Assembly: GCA_047639675.1 (NCBI GenBank)
Contig: JBLIOI010000002.1
Location: 59,255 to 123,254 of the forward strand
Source of the DNA: JABACD01 sp047639675
GTDB lineage: Bacteria > Planctomycetota > UBA1135 > GCA-002686595
Length of the DNA stretch: 64,000 bases
Direction: 5' to 3'
The position numbers and the translations under genes were made by a program. This document shows, piece by piece, positions 25,387 through 33,435 of the stretch; position 1 is the first letter of the stretch; every line of letters starts with the position of its first letter. Below the pieces are notes generated by a model. It was not told the DNA's origin. It ran no database searches and saw only the letters and a list, made by a program, of their open reading frames with translations.

Positions 25387-27084
25387 ATGAGATTCCACCT
25401 TAAACTCGCCCTTGGCACGAGCCTCGCGCTGGGTGTAACAAGCTCTGTCTCTGCACAGATCACCACCCTCGCCTCAGAAGGCAACAATATCGCCGGAGTG
25501 GGTAACATCACCCAGTTCGACAACATCGCCATTAGCACAAACGGCGACTGGTACGCCGAAGTCCGGACTGATCATTCAGATGGCTCTGCTAACAAGGTCA
25601 TCCTTAAGAATGGTTCCGTCTTCCTGCGAGAAGGCCAGGCGATGAGTGCCCCTGCTGGCGCCACGTTGAAGAAGTTCGATTCGCTTGTCACGAATGCGGT
25701 CGGAGATAGCGCACACAACTTGACCGTTACCCTCGGTTCAGACACCCAAGGTGTTTACTGGAACGACAAGTTGGTCAAAGCAGTCGGTGATGTAGTAACA
25801 GCAACCGGCTTCTCAGCTGGCGCAACCTTCAACAGCTTTGAAGAAGTGCGTATCAACAACAACAATCAGATCGCTGCGATCGTTGAAGTGGATGACTCCG
25901 CGATTGGCCTGCCGAGTGCGGCGGCCATCATCATGTGGGATCTCGATGCTGCAGGTAACGTCACCGCAGAAACAACCCTCCAGATTGAGGAGGCGCCGAT
26001 CGGCTCCCTGACGGCAAACATCGACGCAATTAACCAGCTCGCGACCACTTGGGGATTCAACGATTCGGGGTCCGTGATCTATAGCATCACCATGGATACT
26101 GGATCTGGTGCAAACAACCAGGCAGTCGCACTCGATCTCAACAATATCGTTGAGGCCAGCTTCCCCTCCCCGGCTGCCGGACGTACCTGGACCGGCCTCT
26201 CCTCTGCGGAATGCTCCATCAACAACAATGGCGATTGGGTTGTCAATGGCGGCATTAGTGGTTCGACAGCAGACAACCAGCTCATTGCAAAGAACGACGT
26301 TAAGTTCGTTCAAAAGGGTGACTCGCTGACCGGAATGGGCGGCTACCTGATCACCAGCTTTAGCAACGGCCCTGTCGAGATTGCCAACAACGGTGATGTC
26401 CTTTGGTTCGGCGCCTGGGACGATCCGGACACAAGCAAGAACGAGGGTCTCTGGCTCAATCAAACCATGATCGTCCAGGAAGGCGTGACCACTGTTGGAG
26501 GCACACTCATCACCAAGCTAGTGGGTGCAATCGACGGCTATCACATGGACCCGGATGGACAGTGGATTGTTTTCGAGGCAACCCTCGCAACCGGTCTCGA
26601 TGGCATTTTCCGCTTGAGCATCGGCTCTGGCGGCCAGCCCGGCAACCCGATGTGCTTCGGTGACGGAAGCGGCGGAGTTTGCCCCTGTGGAAACTTCGGC
26701 GGAACTGGACAAGGCTGCTTGAACTCCAGCGGATCCGGTGGAACCTTGGCCGCGTTTGGTGCACCGAGTGCCGCATCAAGTACTCTCAGCTTCCAGGCTG
26801 GATCCGTGGCATCCAACAAGACTTGCCTCTTGGTTTCCAACACCACCTCATCAAGCAATCCCCTTGGTGATGGTCTTGGATGCGTTGGCGGCGGCTGGGC
26901 AACTCACAACGTTTCGTTCAGTAATGGGTCGGGCAGTGTCAATTGGGGCGCCAACCAGATCTCCAGCGCTGGCTGGGTTGCTGGTCAGGAGCAGTACTTC
27001 CAAGTGATGTTCCGTGACCCCAGCGGCGCCTGCGGTATGCAGTTCAACACAACTGGCGCCTATAAGGTCACAGTCCAGCCCTAA
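25387..27084 (+). CDS. Secreted repeat protein with C-terminal Cys-rich planctomycete-type module
   Basis: From ATG 25387 the product has 565 residues. This start is preferred over 25345 because it begins a clean signal peptide (FHLKLALGTSLALGVTSSVSAQ region). The body (about 25-415) consists of repeated beta units with recurring 'NNNGDW', 'LIAKND..FVQKGDSLTGMG' and 'NGSVFLREGQ' strings, as in tandem 'choice-of-anchor' surface proteins. The last 150 residues start with CFGDGSGGVCPCGNFG and hold conserved Cys, as often seen at the end of secreted proteins in some Planctomycetota. Function unknown; location outside the cytoplasm is inferred. A strong palindrome follows 25 bases after the stop. 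Confidence 0.8.
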   Translation: MRFHLKLALGTSLALGVTSSVSAQITTLASEGNNIAGVGNITQFDNIAISTNGDWYAEVRTDHSDGSANKVILKNGSVFLREGQAMSAPAGATLKKFDSLVTNAVGDSAHNLTVTLGSDTQGVYWNDKLVKAVGDVVTATGFSAGATFNSFEEVRINNNNQIAAIVEVDDSAIGLPSAAAIIMWDLDAAGNVTAETTLQIEEAPIGSLTANIDAINQLATTWGFNDSGSVIYSITMDTGSGANNQAVALDLNNIVEASFPSPAAGRTWTGLSSAECSINNNGDWVVNGGISGSTADNQLIAKNDVKFVQKGDSLTGMGGYLITSFSNGPVEIANNGDVLWFGAWDDPDTSKNEGLWLNQTMIVQEGVTTVGGTLITKLVGAIDGYHMDPDGQWIVFEATLATGLDGIFRLSIGSGGQPGNPMCFGDGSGGVCPCGNFGGTGQGCLNSSGSGGTLAAFGAPSAASSTLSFQAGSVASNKTCLLVSNTTSSSNPLGDGLGCVGGGWATHNVSFSNGSGSVNWGANQISSAGWVAGQEQYFQVMFRDPSGACGMQFNTTGAYKVTVQP

Positions 27085-27109
27085 TCTCCTCGGATGATCG
27101 CGGTTCCAA

Positions 27110-27171
27110 GGGTGCCGCGCACTCCTCTGACACTTTTCCAAGCGGAAAGGTGCGAGGAGTGCGCGGCACCC
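27110..27171. repeat. 62-bp nearly perfect palindrome after the secreted-protein gene
   Basis: GGGTGCCGCGCACTCCTC at 27110-27127 pairs perfectly with 27154-27171. The enclosed 26 bases form a second stem (CACTTTTCC with GGAAAGGTG, one wobble) with a small AAGC loop. The T run that would make it a standard terminator is absent directly behind it, though TTTTT appears about 20 bases further. It shares the GGTGCCG start with the palindromes at 8465 and 43741. Confidence 0.85.
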
Positions 27172-27281
27172 TCCCATTTGTCACAGGTTTTTGATGAGCC
27201 TTCAACAATAGCGGGGAAGTCACTCGTAACCTCCCAACCCACTCGAAACTTCAAGCCCAACTCGTCCCTAAAGAAGCCTCC

Positions 27282-28472
27282 ATGCTCCTAATGCGCTCCG
27301 TCCTTCCTGCATTGCTCCTCTTCGCGCAAGCGACCACGCCAAGTACCGAGGCGATACAGTCCGGCGAACTCTACGAAGAGGTCGTCTCCGTTCTCGATCG
27401 CTGGTACTACGACGAGGAGTTTAGAACACACGAACTGCCAAGCCTCGCCTCGCAACTAAGAGAGCGCGCGCACCAAGCTCAGAACAGCAAAGCTGAGCGC
27501 GCCGTGATCAAAGAGCTTCTCGCCCAGATTCCCTCGAGCCACTTGGCGCTCATCAGCATGGAAACCTACAAGCGTGTGGGAGCAGAATTAGCCAGCAAGC
27601 CCATACCGACTTTCGGCCTGCAACTGATCAACCTCCAAGGTCACTTCTACGCAACATGGGTCTATGAGGGCGGGCCAGCAGAGCTAGCCGGCGTTAAGCG
27701 AGGAGATGAAGTGTTGAGCATTGATGGAGTCTCGCCTGCCCAGAGCAGTGTGTTGGATTGGAGCACAGACGACGCTTCCCTGCCCGATGCGGAGATTCAT
27801 GATCTGCACGCGAAGGATGGCGACAGCATCCAACTGCAACTCCTACGCTCCACGGGCATTGAATTAACCGCAAGTATTGAGTGCGCTTCCTACTGTGGTG
27901 CCCAAGCCTCTGAAGCAAGCGTACGCATTGTCGAGAGAAACGGACAGAAGCTAGGCTATGTGCACTTTTGGTACATGGCCTTCGACACGCCCTCCGCTCT
28001 GTTGGAGCGCGTCCTGACCGAAGACTTCGCTGAATGCGACGGCTTGATTCTCGACTTGCGCGGACGCGGCGGCTCGGCAATTGAGTGCGTGCGCATCAAA
28101 GCTCTACTCAACCTTGAAAGCGGCAAGTGGAAACGCCCACTCGTTACGCTCATCGACCGATCAACGCGCAGCGCCAAGGAAGTCATCGCGCTGGAAATCA
28201 AGCAAGAGAAGGTCGGAAAGCTCGTAGGTGAGAGAACGGCCGGGGCTGTGATCCCGGCCTCCTTCAGAAAGTTGGGCGGGAACGCAGTGTTGATGTTTCC
28301 CTGGATGACACTCGGAAACTACACCGAGGAATTGGAGGGCAAGGGCGTTGCCCCCCATCAAGAAGTCGCCGACAAGTTGCCCTACTCGGCAGGCGCAGAC
28401 CCGATTCTCGACGCGGGCATCGAACTACTTACGGCGACCTGTTTAGCTTCCCAAGAGCGTCGCGCAAAGTAG
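27282..28472 (+). CDS. Secreted PDZ-containing S41-family protease
   Basis: The 396-residue protein has a signal peptide (LMRSVLPALLLFAQA). It has a helical N-terminal domain with YEEVVSVLDRWYYDEEF, the usual CtpA start. A PDZ domain lies at about 110-205 (FYATWVYEGGPAELAGVKRGDEVLSIDG) and an S41 core at about 210-345 (KLGYVHFWYMAFD, CDGLILDLRGRGG, LVTLIDRSTRSAKEVIALEI). The Ser before AKEV is the likely nucleophile; GKLVGERTAGAV matches the strand after it. The usual Lys of the Ser-Lys dyad is not obvious in GERTAG, so activity is uncertain. ATG 27294 is an alternative start. Confidence 0.85.
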   Translation: MLLMRSVLPALLLFAQATTPSTEAIQSGELYEEVVSVLDRWYYDEEFRTHELPSLASQLRERAHQAQNSKAERAVIKELLAQIPSSHLALISMETYKRVGAELASKPIPTFGLQLINLQGHFYATWVYEGGPAELAGVKRGDEVLSIDGVSPAQSSVLDWSTDDASLPDAEIHDLHAKDGDSIQLQLLRSTGIELTASIECASYCGAQASEASVRIVERNGQKLGYVHFWYMAFDTPSALLERVLTEDFAECDGLILDLRGRGGSAIECVRIKALLNLESGKWKRPLVTLIDRSTRSAKEVIALEIKQEKVGKLVGERTAGAVIPASFRKLGGNAVLMFPWMTLGNYTEELEGKGVAPHQEVADKLPYSAGADPILDAGIELLTATCLASQERRAK

Positions 28473-28929
28473 CTGGACATCGAACATTCGGGAACGACGT
28501 GAAAACTCACTGCGTCTGTCAGGCTCACAGTAAAAGCGGAACCAGGGACTTCGTCAAAACGTGCCGAAACCTAGTCCCTGCTGCGCTTCGGCTGGCCATG
28601 AATCCAGTCTTCGATTCAATTCAATGCATCAATGGAGGGATCGCCAACCCCGCGAACCCGCCCGGCCCTGGTGACTGCGAACGGTGTCCGAGGGCAGTTG
28701 ACCCTGAGTCTGCGATAGCAGCCCTGACCGGACGGACCTCTTCATGCACCGAGTTACCAGGCGAACAATGCAATGGCCCTGAGTGCGAGCAGAGGCGTGC
28801 GGGTAACGGACAAGGCAACCTCTGGCGGTCGCTAGGAGCGGGCTAGAATCAGCCCGCTCGGCATTCGCAAGAAATCAGTTCGTGCCGCTTGACTCAAAAG
28901 GCTTTCTCGCAGACTACTCCGTATTGCCG
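28473..28929. other. 457-bp gap with a weak palindrome, no convincing gene
   Basis: A 115-codon forward ORF (28499-28846) covers most of it, but it lacks a ribosome binding site and recognisable motifs. The palindrome CAGGGACT (28543-28550) / AGTCCCTG (28573-28580) with a 22-base loop lies inside it. The rest shows nothing. Confidence 0.4.
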
Positions 28930-30231
28930 CTAGAGGCAGTCCGCAATCCGCGAGAGGGCCTCGCCCACTTCGGCAGACGAGATCACGAGCGGCATGCGGA
29001 AGCGTACGGCCTTCTCGCCCGAGGCGAGCGCCAAGAACTGCTTGCCATACAGGTCAGCGAGCATCTTGTCGCGGGCGACTGGCGTATCCAGAGTGAATGC
29101 CACCAGCGATCCAACACCCCGCACGTTCGAGATCCCGCTGTGTTCCTTGGCCAGTCCTCGCAGACCCGAGACGAACTCATCGCCACGCGCTGTAACGTTC
29201 TCGGCCAAGTTCTCGCTCTCGATGATTTCGATGAAGCGGCGGCAGCGAACCATGTCCACCAAGCTACCGCCCCAAGTCGAGTTGATCCTGCTGGACGCGT
29301 GGAAGACGTTGTCAGCAATTTCATCAACACGCGCATTAGCGTAGATCCCGCAGACTTGGGTCTTCTTGCCAAAGCAAACAATGTCAGGCTCTACCCCGTG
29401 ATGTTGCCAGAGCCATGTACGGCCAGAACCATAGAATCCCGTTTGAACCTCATCGAAGATCAGGAGCGCTTCCCGATCGTCGGCAACCTTGCGCAAGGCG
29501 CTGAGGAATTCAGTACGGAAGTAATTGTCGCCTCCCTCGCCTTGCATCGGTTCAAGAATGATGCAAGCGATACGATTGCCACTCGCCTCAAAGGCTGCGT
29601 CAATCTCTGCCAGAGCCGCGCGCTCCAAGGCTTGAACGTCGTTTGAAATCTTGCCATCCGTATCAAACTCAATCGAAGGCGTAGAAACCCGCGGCCAGTC
29701 GAACTTAGGGAAGAGAGCGATCTTGCGCGGATCGGTGTTAGTCAGGCTCATGGTGTAGCCCGAACGTCCGTGAAAGGCGCCTTTGAAATGCAGCACGGTC
29801 AAGTCATTGCCGTCGTTGACCTTGTCGACACCGACCTTCTGCGCCTTCCAATCGAAGGCCACCTTAAGCGCATTCTCAACCGCCAGCGAACCGCCGGAGA
29901 CCCAGAAGTGATGCTTGTAGTTTGAAGGAGTTACACGCGTCGAGAAGGCATGGACAAAGTCAGCCATCTGCGTGGTGTAAATGTCCGAGTTCGCGACTTT
30001 CGTTTGGGCGGCGAGTGTCAACTCCTTAAGGAAGCTCGCGTCCGCCATCATCGGATGCGCGTATCCCACAGGCCACGAAGCGAAGTTCGTGAACATGTCC
30101 AAGTAGTCTTGATCGGTCCGCGAATCGTGCATGAATACACCATGCGACTTTTCGAGATCCATCACCAAGGAGTAGCCATCGGCGAGTTGAGCGGCTTCGA
30201 GGGTCGAGTGGACGGATTTGGGATCGATCAT
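28930..30231 (-). CDS. lat: L-lysine 6-aminotransferase
   Basis: This PLP enzyme moves the epsilon-amino group of lysine to 2-oxoglutarate, giving allysine (which cyclises to piperideine-6-carboxylate) and glutamate. The 433-residue start at 30231 is preferred because AAGGA lies 8 bases before that ATG and the family's N terminus begins there. Class-III aminotransferase features are WVSGGSLAVENALKVAFDWK, GAFHGRSGYTMSLTNT, CIILEPMQGEGGDNYF, LLIFDEVQTGFYGSGRTWLW and the cofactor Lys near residue 290 in CFGKKTQVCG; the QTGFYGSGRTWLWQ and KTQVCG strings are characteristic of Lat. It follows an aldehyde dehydrogenase-like gene with 34 bases between, as expected for a lysine-to-aminoadipate pathway. 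Confidence 0.9.
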   Translation of the reverse strand: MIDPKSVHSTLEAAQLADGYSLVMDLEKSHGVFMHDSRTDQDYLDMFTNFASWPVGYAHPMMADASFLKELTLAAQTKVANSDIYTTQMADFVHAFSTRVTPSNYKHHFWVSGGSLAVENALKVAFDWKAQKVGVDKVNDGNDLTVLHFKGAFHGRSGYTMSLTNTDPRKIALFPKFDWPRVSTPSIEFDTDGKISNDVQALERAALAEIDAAFEASGNRIACIILEPMQGEGGDNYFRTEFLSALRKVADDREALLIFDEVQTGFYGSGRTWLWQHHGVEPDIVCFGKKTQVCGIYANARVDEIADNVFHASSRINSTWGGSLVDMVRCRRFIEIIESENLAENVTARGDEFVSGLRGLAKEHSGISNVRGVGSLVAFTLDTPVARDKMLADLYGKQFLALASGEKAVRFRMPLVISSAEVGEALSRIADCL

Positions 30232-30265
30232 TGGGGCAATTCCTTGAAAGGCAAAACGCAGCGTA

Positions 30266-31444
30266 TCAGCGCGGGAAACGGTCCCGAACGGCACATGCTT
30301 CGGTGTCAGATGCAGCTCTCATTAGTGAGAGCATTGGGGCCGGCCGCGAGGCTCGCACCAGCCCCATTGTCGGCTCGGCGTTGGTGAACACAGAAGGTGC
30401 CATGGTACATTCTTGGCCAGATCCTCGGAACCCTTGCCTGTCCTCTGCGCCGCCGCAGATCAAAGTAGCGCCTTCATCCAGGCCTAATTGGCACAAGTCC
30501 GAACAATAGCGTGCCAGATCGGAACTGAAGACGCGGCAGACACTTTCTTCACCGGTCTCAGCAATGCAAGCGAGCAGTGCCGCCGTGAACTCGGAAAGAA
30601 GCCGTTCATGGCAAATAACACGGCCAATTTGACCGGCCCGTTGACCCGAAAAGGCACGCTGTGCGCCAAAGGCGCCCTCGTAGGCTTCGCCCGCCGCTTG
30701 CACCGGATCGTCATGTTCGAAAACCACGAATGTAGCGTTCAAAGAAACTTGCTTCTCGATTGCCAGGCGCGAGGGGTTGTCCAGACCCGCTCCAAAAGCC
30801 TGTCTGGGCAGCGAACTTTCAAACGCCTGGCTAGCTGCCGCTTGAGGGAAACAAACCGAACGATCATCGTGCAACAAGGCCACGACCCCAGCGAGCTCGG
30901 GCTCGCTTCCCAGCCGCTCTACGAGTTCGAGGGCCAGCCAAGGAAGATTCGGATCGGAAATAATGAGTAGCGCTCTCCCCGCCAACAAGTCCGGGAAGGA
31001 GGCGCTCACCAATCCGTCATAGAACTCGGGCGCGGGCACTTGTATGAGAGCCAAACTCTCGTCGCCCTCTGCGTTAAGGGGCGAGGCGTCGAGGTCCTGC
31101 CCGTCAGCGATGAGCTTGTCGCCGGTATCAAGCGCCCGTTCAAGTTCATCATCGAGCGCCTCGATCGAGAGCCCCAGAACTAAGGCCAACTCCTCGACCC
31201 CGTCGGTCTCTTCCTGCCAGCGATCGAGCACGGAGGTTAGAACCTTCGCACGCTCAGCTTGGCCCAATTTTCGCCACTGAGGAGCCGCCGCGCGCAAACC
31301 GGAGATCGCTTCTTCGAGATCGGGCAAACCGCTTCGGGGCCACCACTCGGGCCCTTTGACTCCGGGTGCACGCAGGTTCGTCTCGAAGACATCCCCCTTT
31401 GAGGCGTTATTCCAGGCCCCCTTGATCCAATTGCTATCTCGCAT
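30266..31444 (-). CDS. Aldehyde dehydrogenase-like protein lacking the catalytic Cys (probable pseudoenzyme)
   Basis: The 392-residue protein keeps the aldehyde dehydrogenase fold in outline: an N-terminal part (SGLRAAAPQWRKLGQAERAK), a coenzyme-domain region with LLIISDPNLPWLALELVERL, and FVVFEHDDPVQAAGEAYEGA leading into FSGQRAGQIGRVICHE. In active enzymes the last stretch reads GQxCT..SR; here Ala stands where the nucleophilic Cys belongs. The end also lacks the E-x-F-G-P motif, and the protein is about 100 residues shorter than usual. It is first in the operon with lat, where a working enzyme would oxidise allysine. It may have a regulatory or structural role, or be decaying, though its frame is intact. 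Confidence 0.7.
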   Translation of the reverse strand: MRDSNWIKGAWNNASKGDVFETNLRAPGVKGPEWWPRSGLPDLEEAISGLRAAAPQWRKLGQAERAKVLTSVLDRWQEETDGVEELALVLGLSIEALDDELERALDTGDKLIADGQDLDASPLNAEGDESLALIQVPAPEFYDGLVSASFPDLLAGRALLIISDPNLPWLALELVERLGSEPELAGVVALLHDDRSVCFPQAAASQAFESSLPRQAFGAGLDNPSRLAIEKQVSLNATFVVFEHDDPVQAAGEAYEGAFGAQRAFSGQRAGQIGRVICHERLLSEFTAALLACIAETGEESVCRVFSSDLARYCSDLCQLGLDEGATLICGGAEDRQGFRGSGQECTMAPSVFTNAEPTMGLVRASRPAPMLSLMRAASDTEACAVRDRFPR

Positions 31445-31556
31445 TTTCGCCGGGGATTGTAGGGTCCGCTCCCTCGTCGGTCACTGGATATAGTGGGCGA
31501 CTCGGAGAGGATTGCCCTGGGCGCGGTCCGGGCCCTCCGCGTAGGATCTGGGCAGC

Positions 31557-31934
31557 ATGGACCCCCTCAAATTCCGAAAACATCAGCACATTCGTAGTGG
31601 GGCTGACTTTGAACGCGTCTTTCGCCAGGGAAGCCGGGCGCGTTCTGATCTTATGGTGGTCTGCGTTCGCGAGAACGGCCTCGAGCACAGTCGCTTGGGT
31701 CTTTCTGTAGGCAAACGCATCTGGAAGAGTGCGGTCAAGCGCAACCGCATTCGCCGAATCTTCCGCGAGTCCTTCCGGCTCTCACAATACGAGATTCCAG
31801 CGGGACTCGACGTCGTCTTGATTCCCGGGCGGCCCAAGCTAGACCCGGACCTGCCGTCGACTTGCGAGCAATTGATCGCAATGACCAAGAAGGCTTACAG
31901 GCGCTACCTCGAGAAGGTGGAGAAAGCCGGGTGA
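31557..31934 (+). CDS. rnpA: Ribonuclease P protein component
   Basis: The 125-residue basic protein binds the RNase P RNA and helps 5' maturation of tRNA. The start is FRKHQHIRSGADFERVFRQG and the core is LGLSVGKRIWKSAVKRNRIR followed by RIFRESFR, which contains the conserved RNR motif. Usually rpmH (ribosomal protein L34) precedes it, but no L34 sequence is found in the 110 bases upstream here. Its stop overlaps the GTG start of yidD. Confidence 0.95.
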   Translation: MDPLKFRKHQHIRSGADFERVFRQGSRARSDLMVVCVRENGLEHSRLGLSVGKRIWKSAVKRNRIRRIFRESFRLSQYEIPAGLDVVLIPGRPKLDPDLPSTCEQLIAMTKKAYRRYLEKVEKAG

Positions 31935-32209
31935 CGAATCGCTTTGTGAGCGGAACACGCTGGTTGTTCGTCCTGCCGATCCGCCTTTATCAAGGCACGC
32001 TTTCGCGGATAACTCCCGCCACCTGCCGTTTCAAGCCCACTTGCAGCCAATACACCCTCGAGGCCATCGAAGGCCACGGAGTCTTCCGAGGAGGCCTCCA
32101 TGCGACCTGGCGGATCCTGCGCTGCCACCCCTTTACGGACGGAGGTTGGGACCCCGTTCCCGAACATCGGCACAAGCTTGAGGAAGGCACGGGTCAAGAG
32201 GAGAAGTGA
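31931..32209 (+). CDS. yidD: Membrane protein insertion efficiency factor YidD
   Basis: The 92-residue protein is read from a GTG overlapping the rnpA stop by four bases (GTGA); a start inside rnpA would add an unrelated leader. The family signature is complete: LPIRLYQGTLSRITPATCRF, KPTCSQYTLEAIEGHG and WRILRCHPFTDGGWDPVP, with the conserved Cys residues. YidD assists YidC in inserting inner-membrane proteins. The rnpA-yidD pair is the usual order. Confidence 0.93.
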   Translation: MTNRFVSGTRWLFVLPIRLYQGTLSRITPATCRFKPTCSQYTLEAIEGHGVFRGGLHATWRILRCHPFTDGGWDPVPEHRHKLEEGTGQEEK

Positions 32210-32292
32210 GGGCCCAAGAAAGCTAAAGTACGTGCTGAAATTCTCCGGTGCGCGCCGCGCGCCGAACAGTTCGACCTCTCCCCCCGAGCTTC

Positions 32293-33396
32293 ATGCACCG
32301 TCGCTTTCCTATTCTTGTACTCCCGCTCGTCGCCGCAGCGTGCCAATCCGCTGGCAAGGGTAGCGCTCCCGCCGAGCCCTGCCCGATTAGTGGCGGAGTC
32401 TCTGTCGATCACCTGATTCGTGAGGGCGAGGATCACTTCGAGCACCTTTGGCAGTTGACCACGGATGGTGAAAACGCCGAAGCCTATTGGAACCCGGCCA
32501 GTGACCGGCTTGTGTTCCAGCGCCGTTGGGACGGATTTGATTGCGATCGGATTTTTGTCACGACAAAAGACGGCAAGATTGAGAATCAGATCTCGGACGG
32601 GCGCGGAACAACAACCTGTGCCTACTTCATGCCTAACGGCGAAGATGTGATCTACGGATCGACAGGAGCTGTCCATAAGGACTGCCCGCCGAAGCCTGAC
32701 ATGTCACTAGGCTACGCTTGGGCGATCTACCCCGAGTTCGACATATACATTCAGAACTTGGAGAGTGGTGAGACGCGGCCCTTAATCACGAGCCCTGGTT
32801 ATGACACGGAAGCCACCGTCTCCCCCACTGGCGATCGGATTGTCTTCACTTCGACGCGTTCAGGTGACATCGAGTTATGGACATCCGACCTCAGTGGTGG
32901 CGACCTGGTTCAGGTAACCGACGCAGTCGGGTATGACGGCGGCGCATTCTTCAGCCACGACGGCGAATGGCTGGTCTTCCGTACGACGTCCTTCGATAAA
33001 GAAAATCTAGTTGAGGAGCACGAGCGCTTCTCACGCCTACTCTCGAATAACGTGATCCGTCCGCACTCGATGGAGATCATGGTAGTGAAGGCAGATGGTA
33101 GCGAACGACGTCAGGTAACGAATCTTGGCAAGGCCAACTGGGCGCCGTATTTCTTCCCGAACGATGAACGCATTCTGTTCTGCAGCAATCACCACTCAAC
33201 GGACGCGACTGGATTGATGAACTTCGATCTATTCGCCATCGATTTCGACGGAACGAACCTGGAACGCATCACCTTCGACGTGGATTTCGACTCCTTCGCC
33301 ATGTTTAGCCCTGACGGCCAATACTTAGCCTTCTCTAGCAACCGCGGTGGTGCCAAGAAGGGCGATACAAATATGTTCATCGCTAAGTGGCGCTAG
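32293..33396 (+). CDS. TolB-like beta-propeller lipoprotein (PD40 repeats)
   Basis: The 367-residue product starts at ATG 32293, followed at once by a lipoprotein signal (FPILVLPLVAAAC, lipid Cys17). It contains PD40/WD40-like propeller blades such as EATVSPTGDRIVFTSTRSGD, IELWTSDLSGGDLVQVT and FAMFSPDGQYLAFSSNRGG. Blades of this type build the TolB propeller and many secreted binding proteins. It is shorter than TolB and has no amidohydrolase or peptidase domain. The role is probably binding a partner at the cell envelope; no gene of a Tol-Pal system is nearby. Confidence 0.85.
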   Translation: MHRRFPILVLPLVAAACQSAGKGSAPAEPCPISGGVSVDHLIREGEDHFEHLWQLTTDGENAEAYWNPASDRLVFQRRWDGFDCDRIFVTTKDGKIENQISDGRGTTTCAYFMPNGEDVIYGSTGAVHKDCPPKPDMSLGYAWAIYPEFDIYIQNLESGETRPLITSPGYDTEATVSPTGDRIVFTSTRSGDIELWTSDLSGGDLVQVTDAVGYDGGAFFSHDGEWLVFRTTSFDKENLVEEHERFSRLLSNNVIRPHSMEIMVVKADGSERRQVTNLGKANWAPYFFPNDERILFCSNHHSTDATGLMNFDLFAIDFDGTNLERITFDVDFDSFAMFSPDGQYLAFSSNRGGAKKGDTNMFIAKWR

Positions 33397-33435
33397 TAGC
33401 CCCCCATGTGAAGGACTCGGTGAGAAGCTAGCCCC

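Noticed and set aside
28499..28846. 115-codon forward ORF in the gap before lat
   Set aside because: It has no ribosome binding site, no recognisable motif and biased Cys/Pro content; it contains a palindrome and is likely chance.
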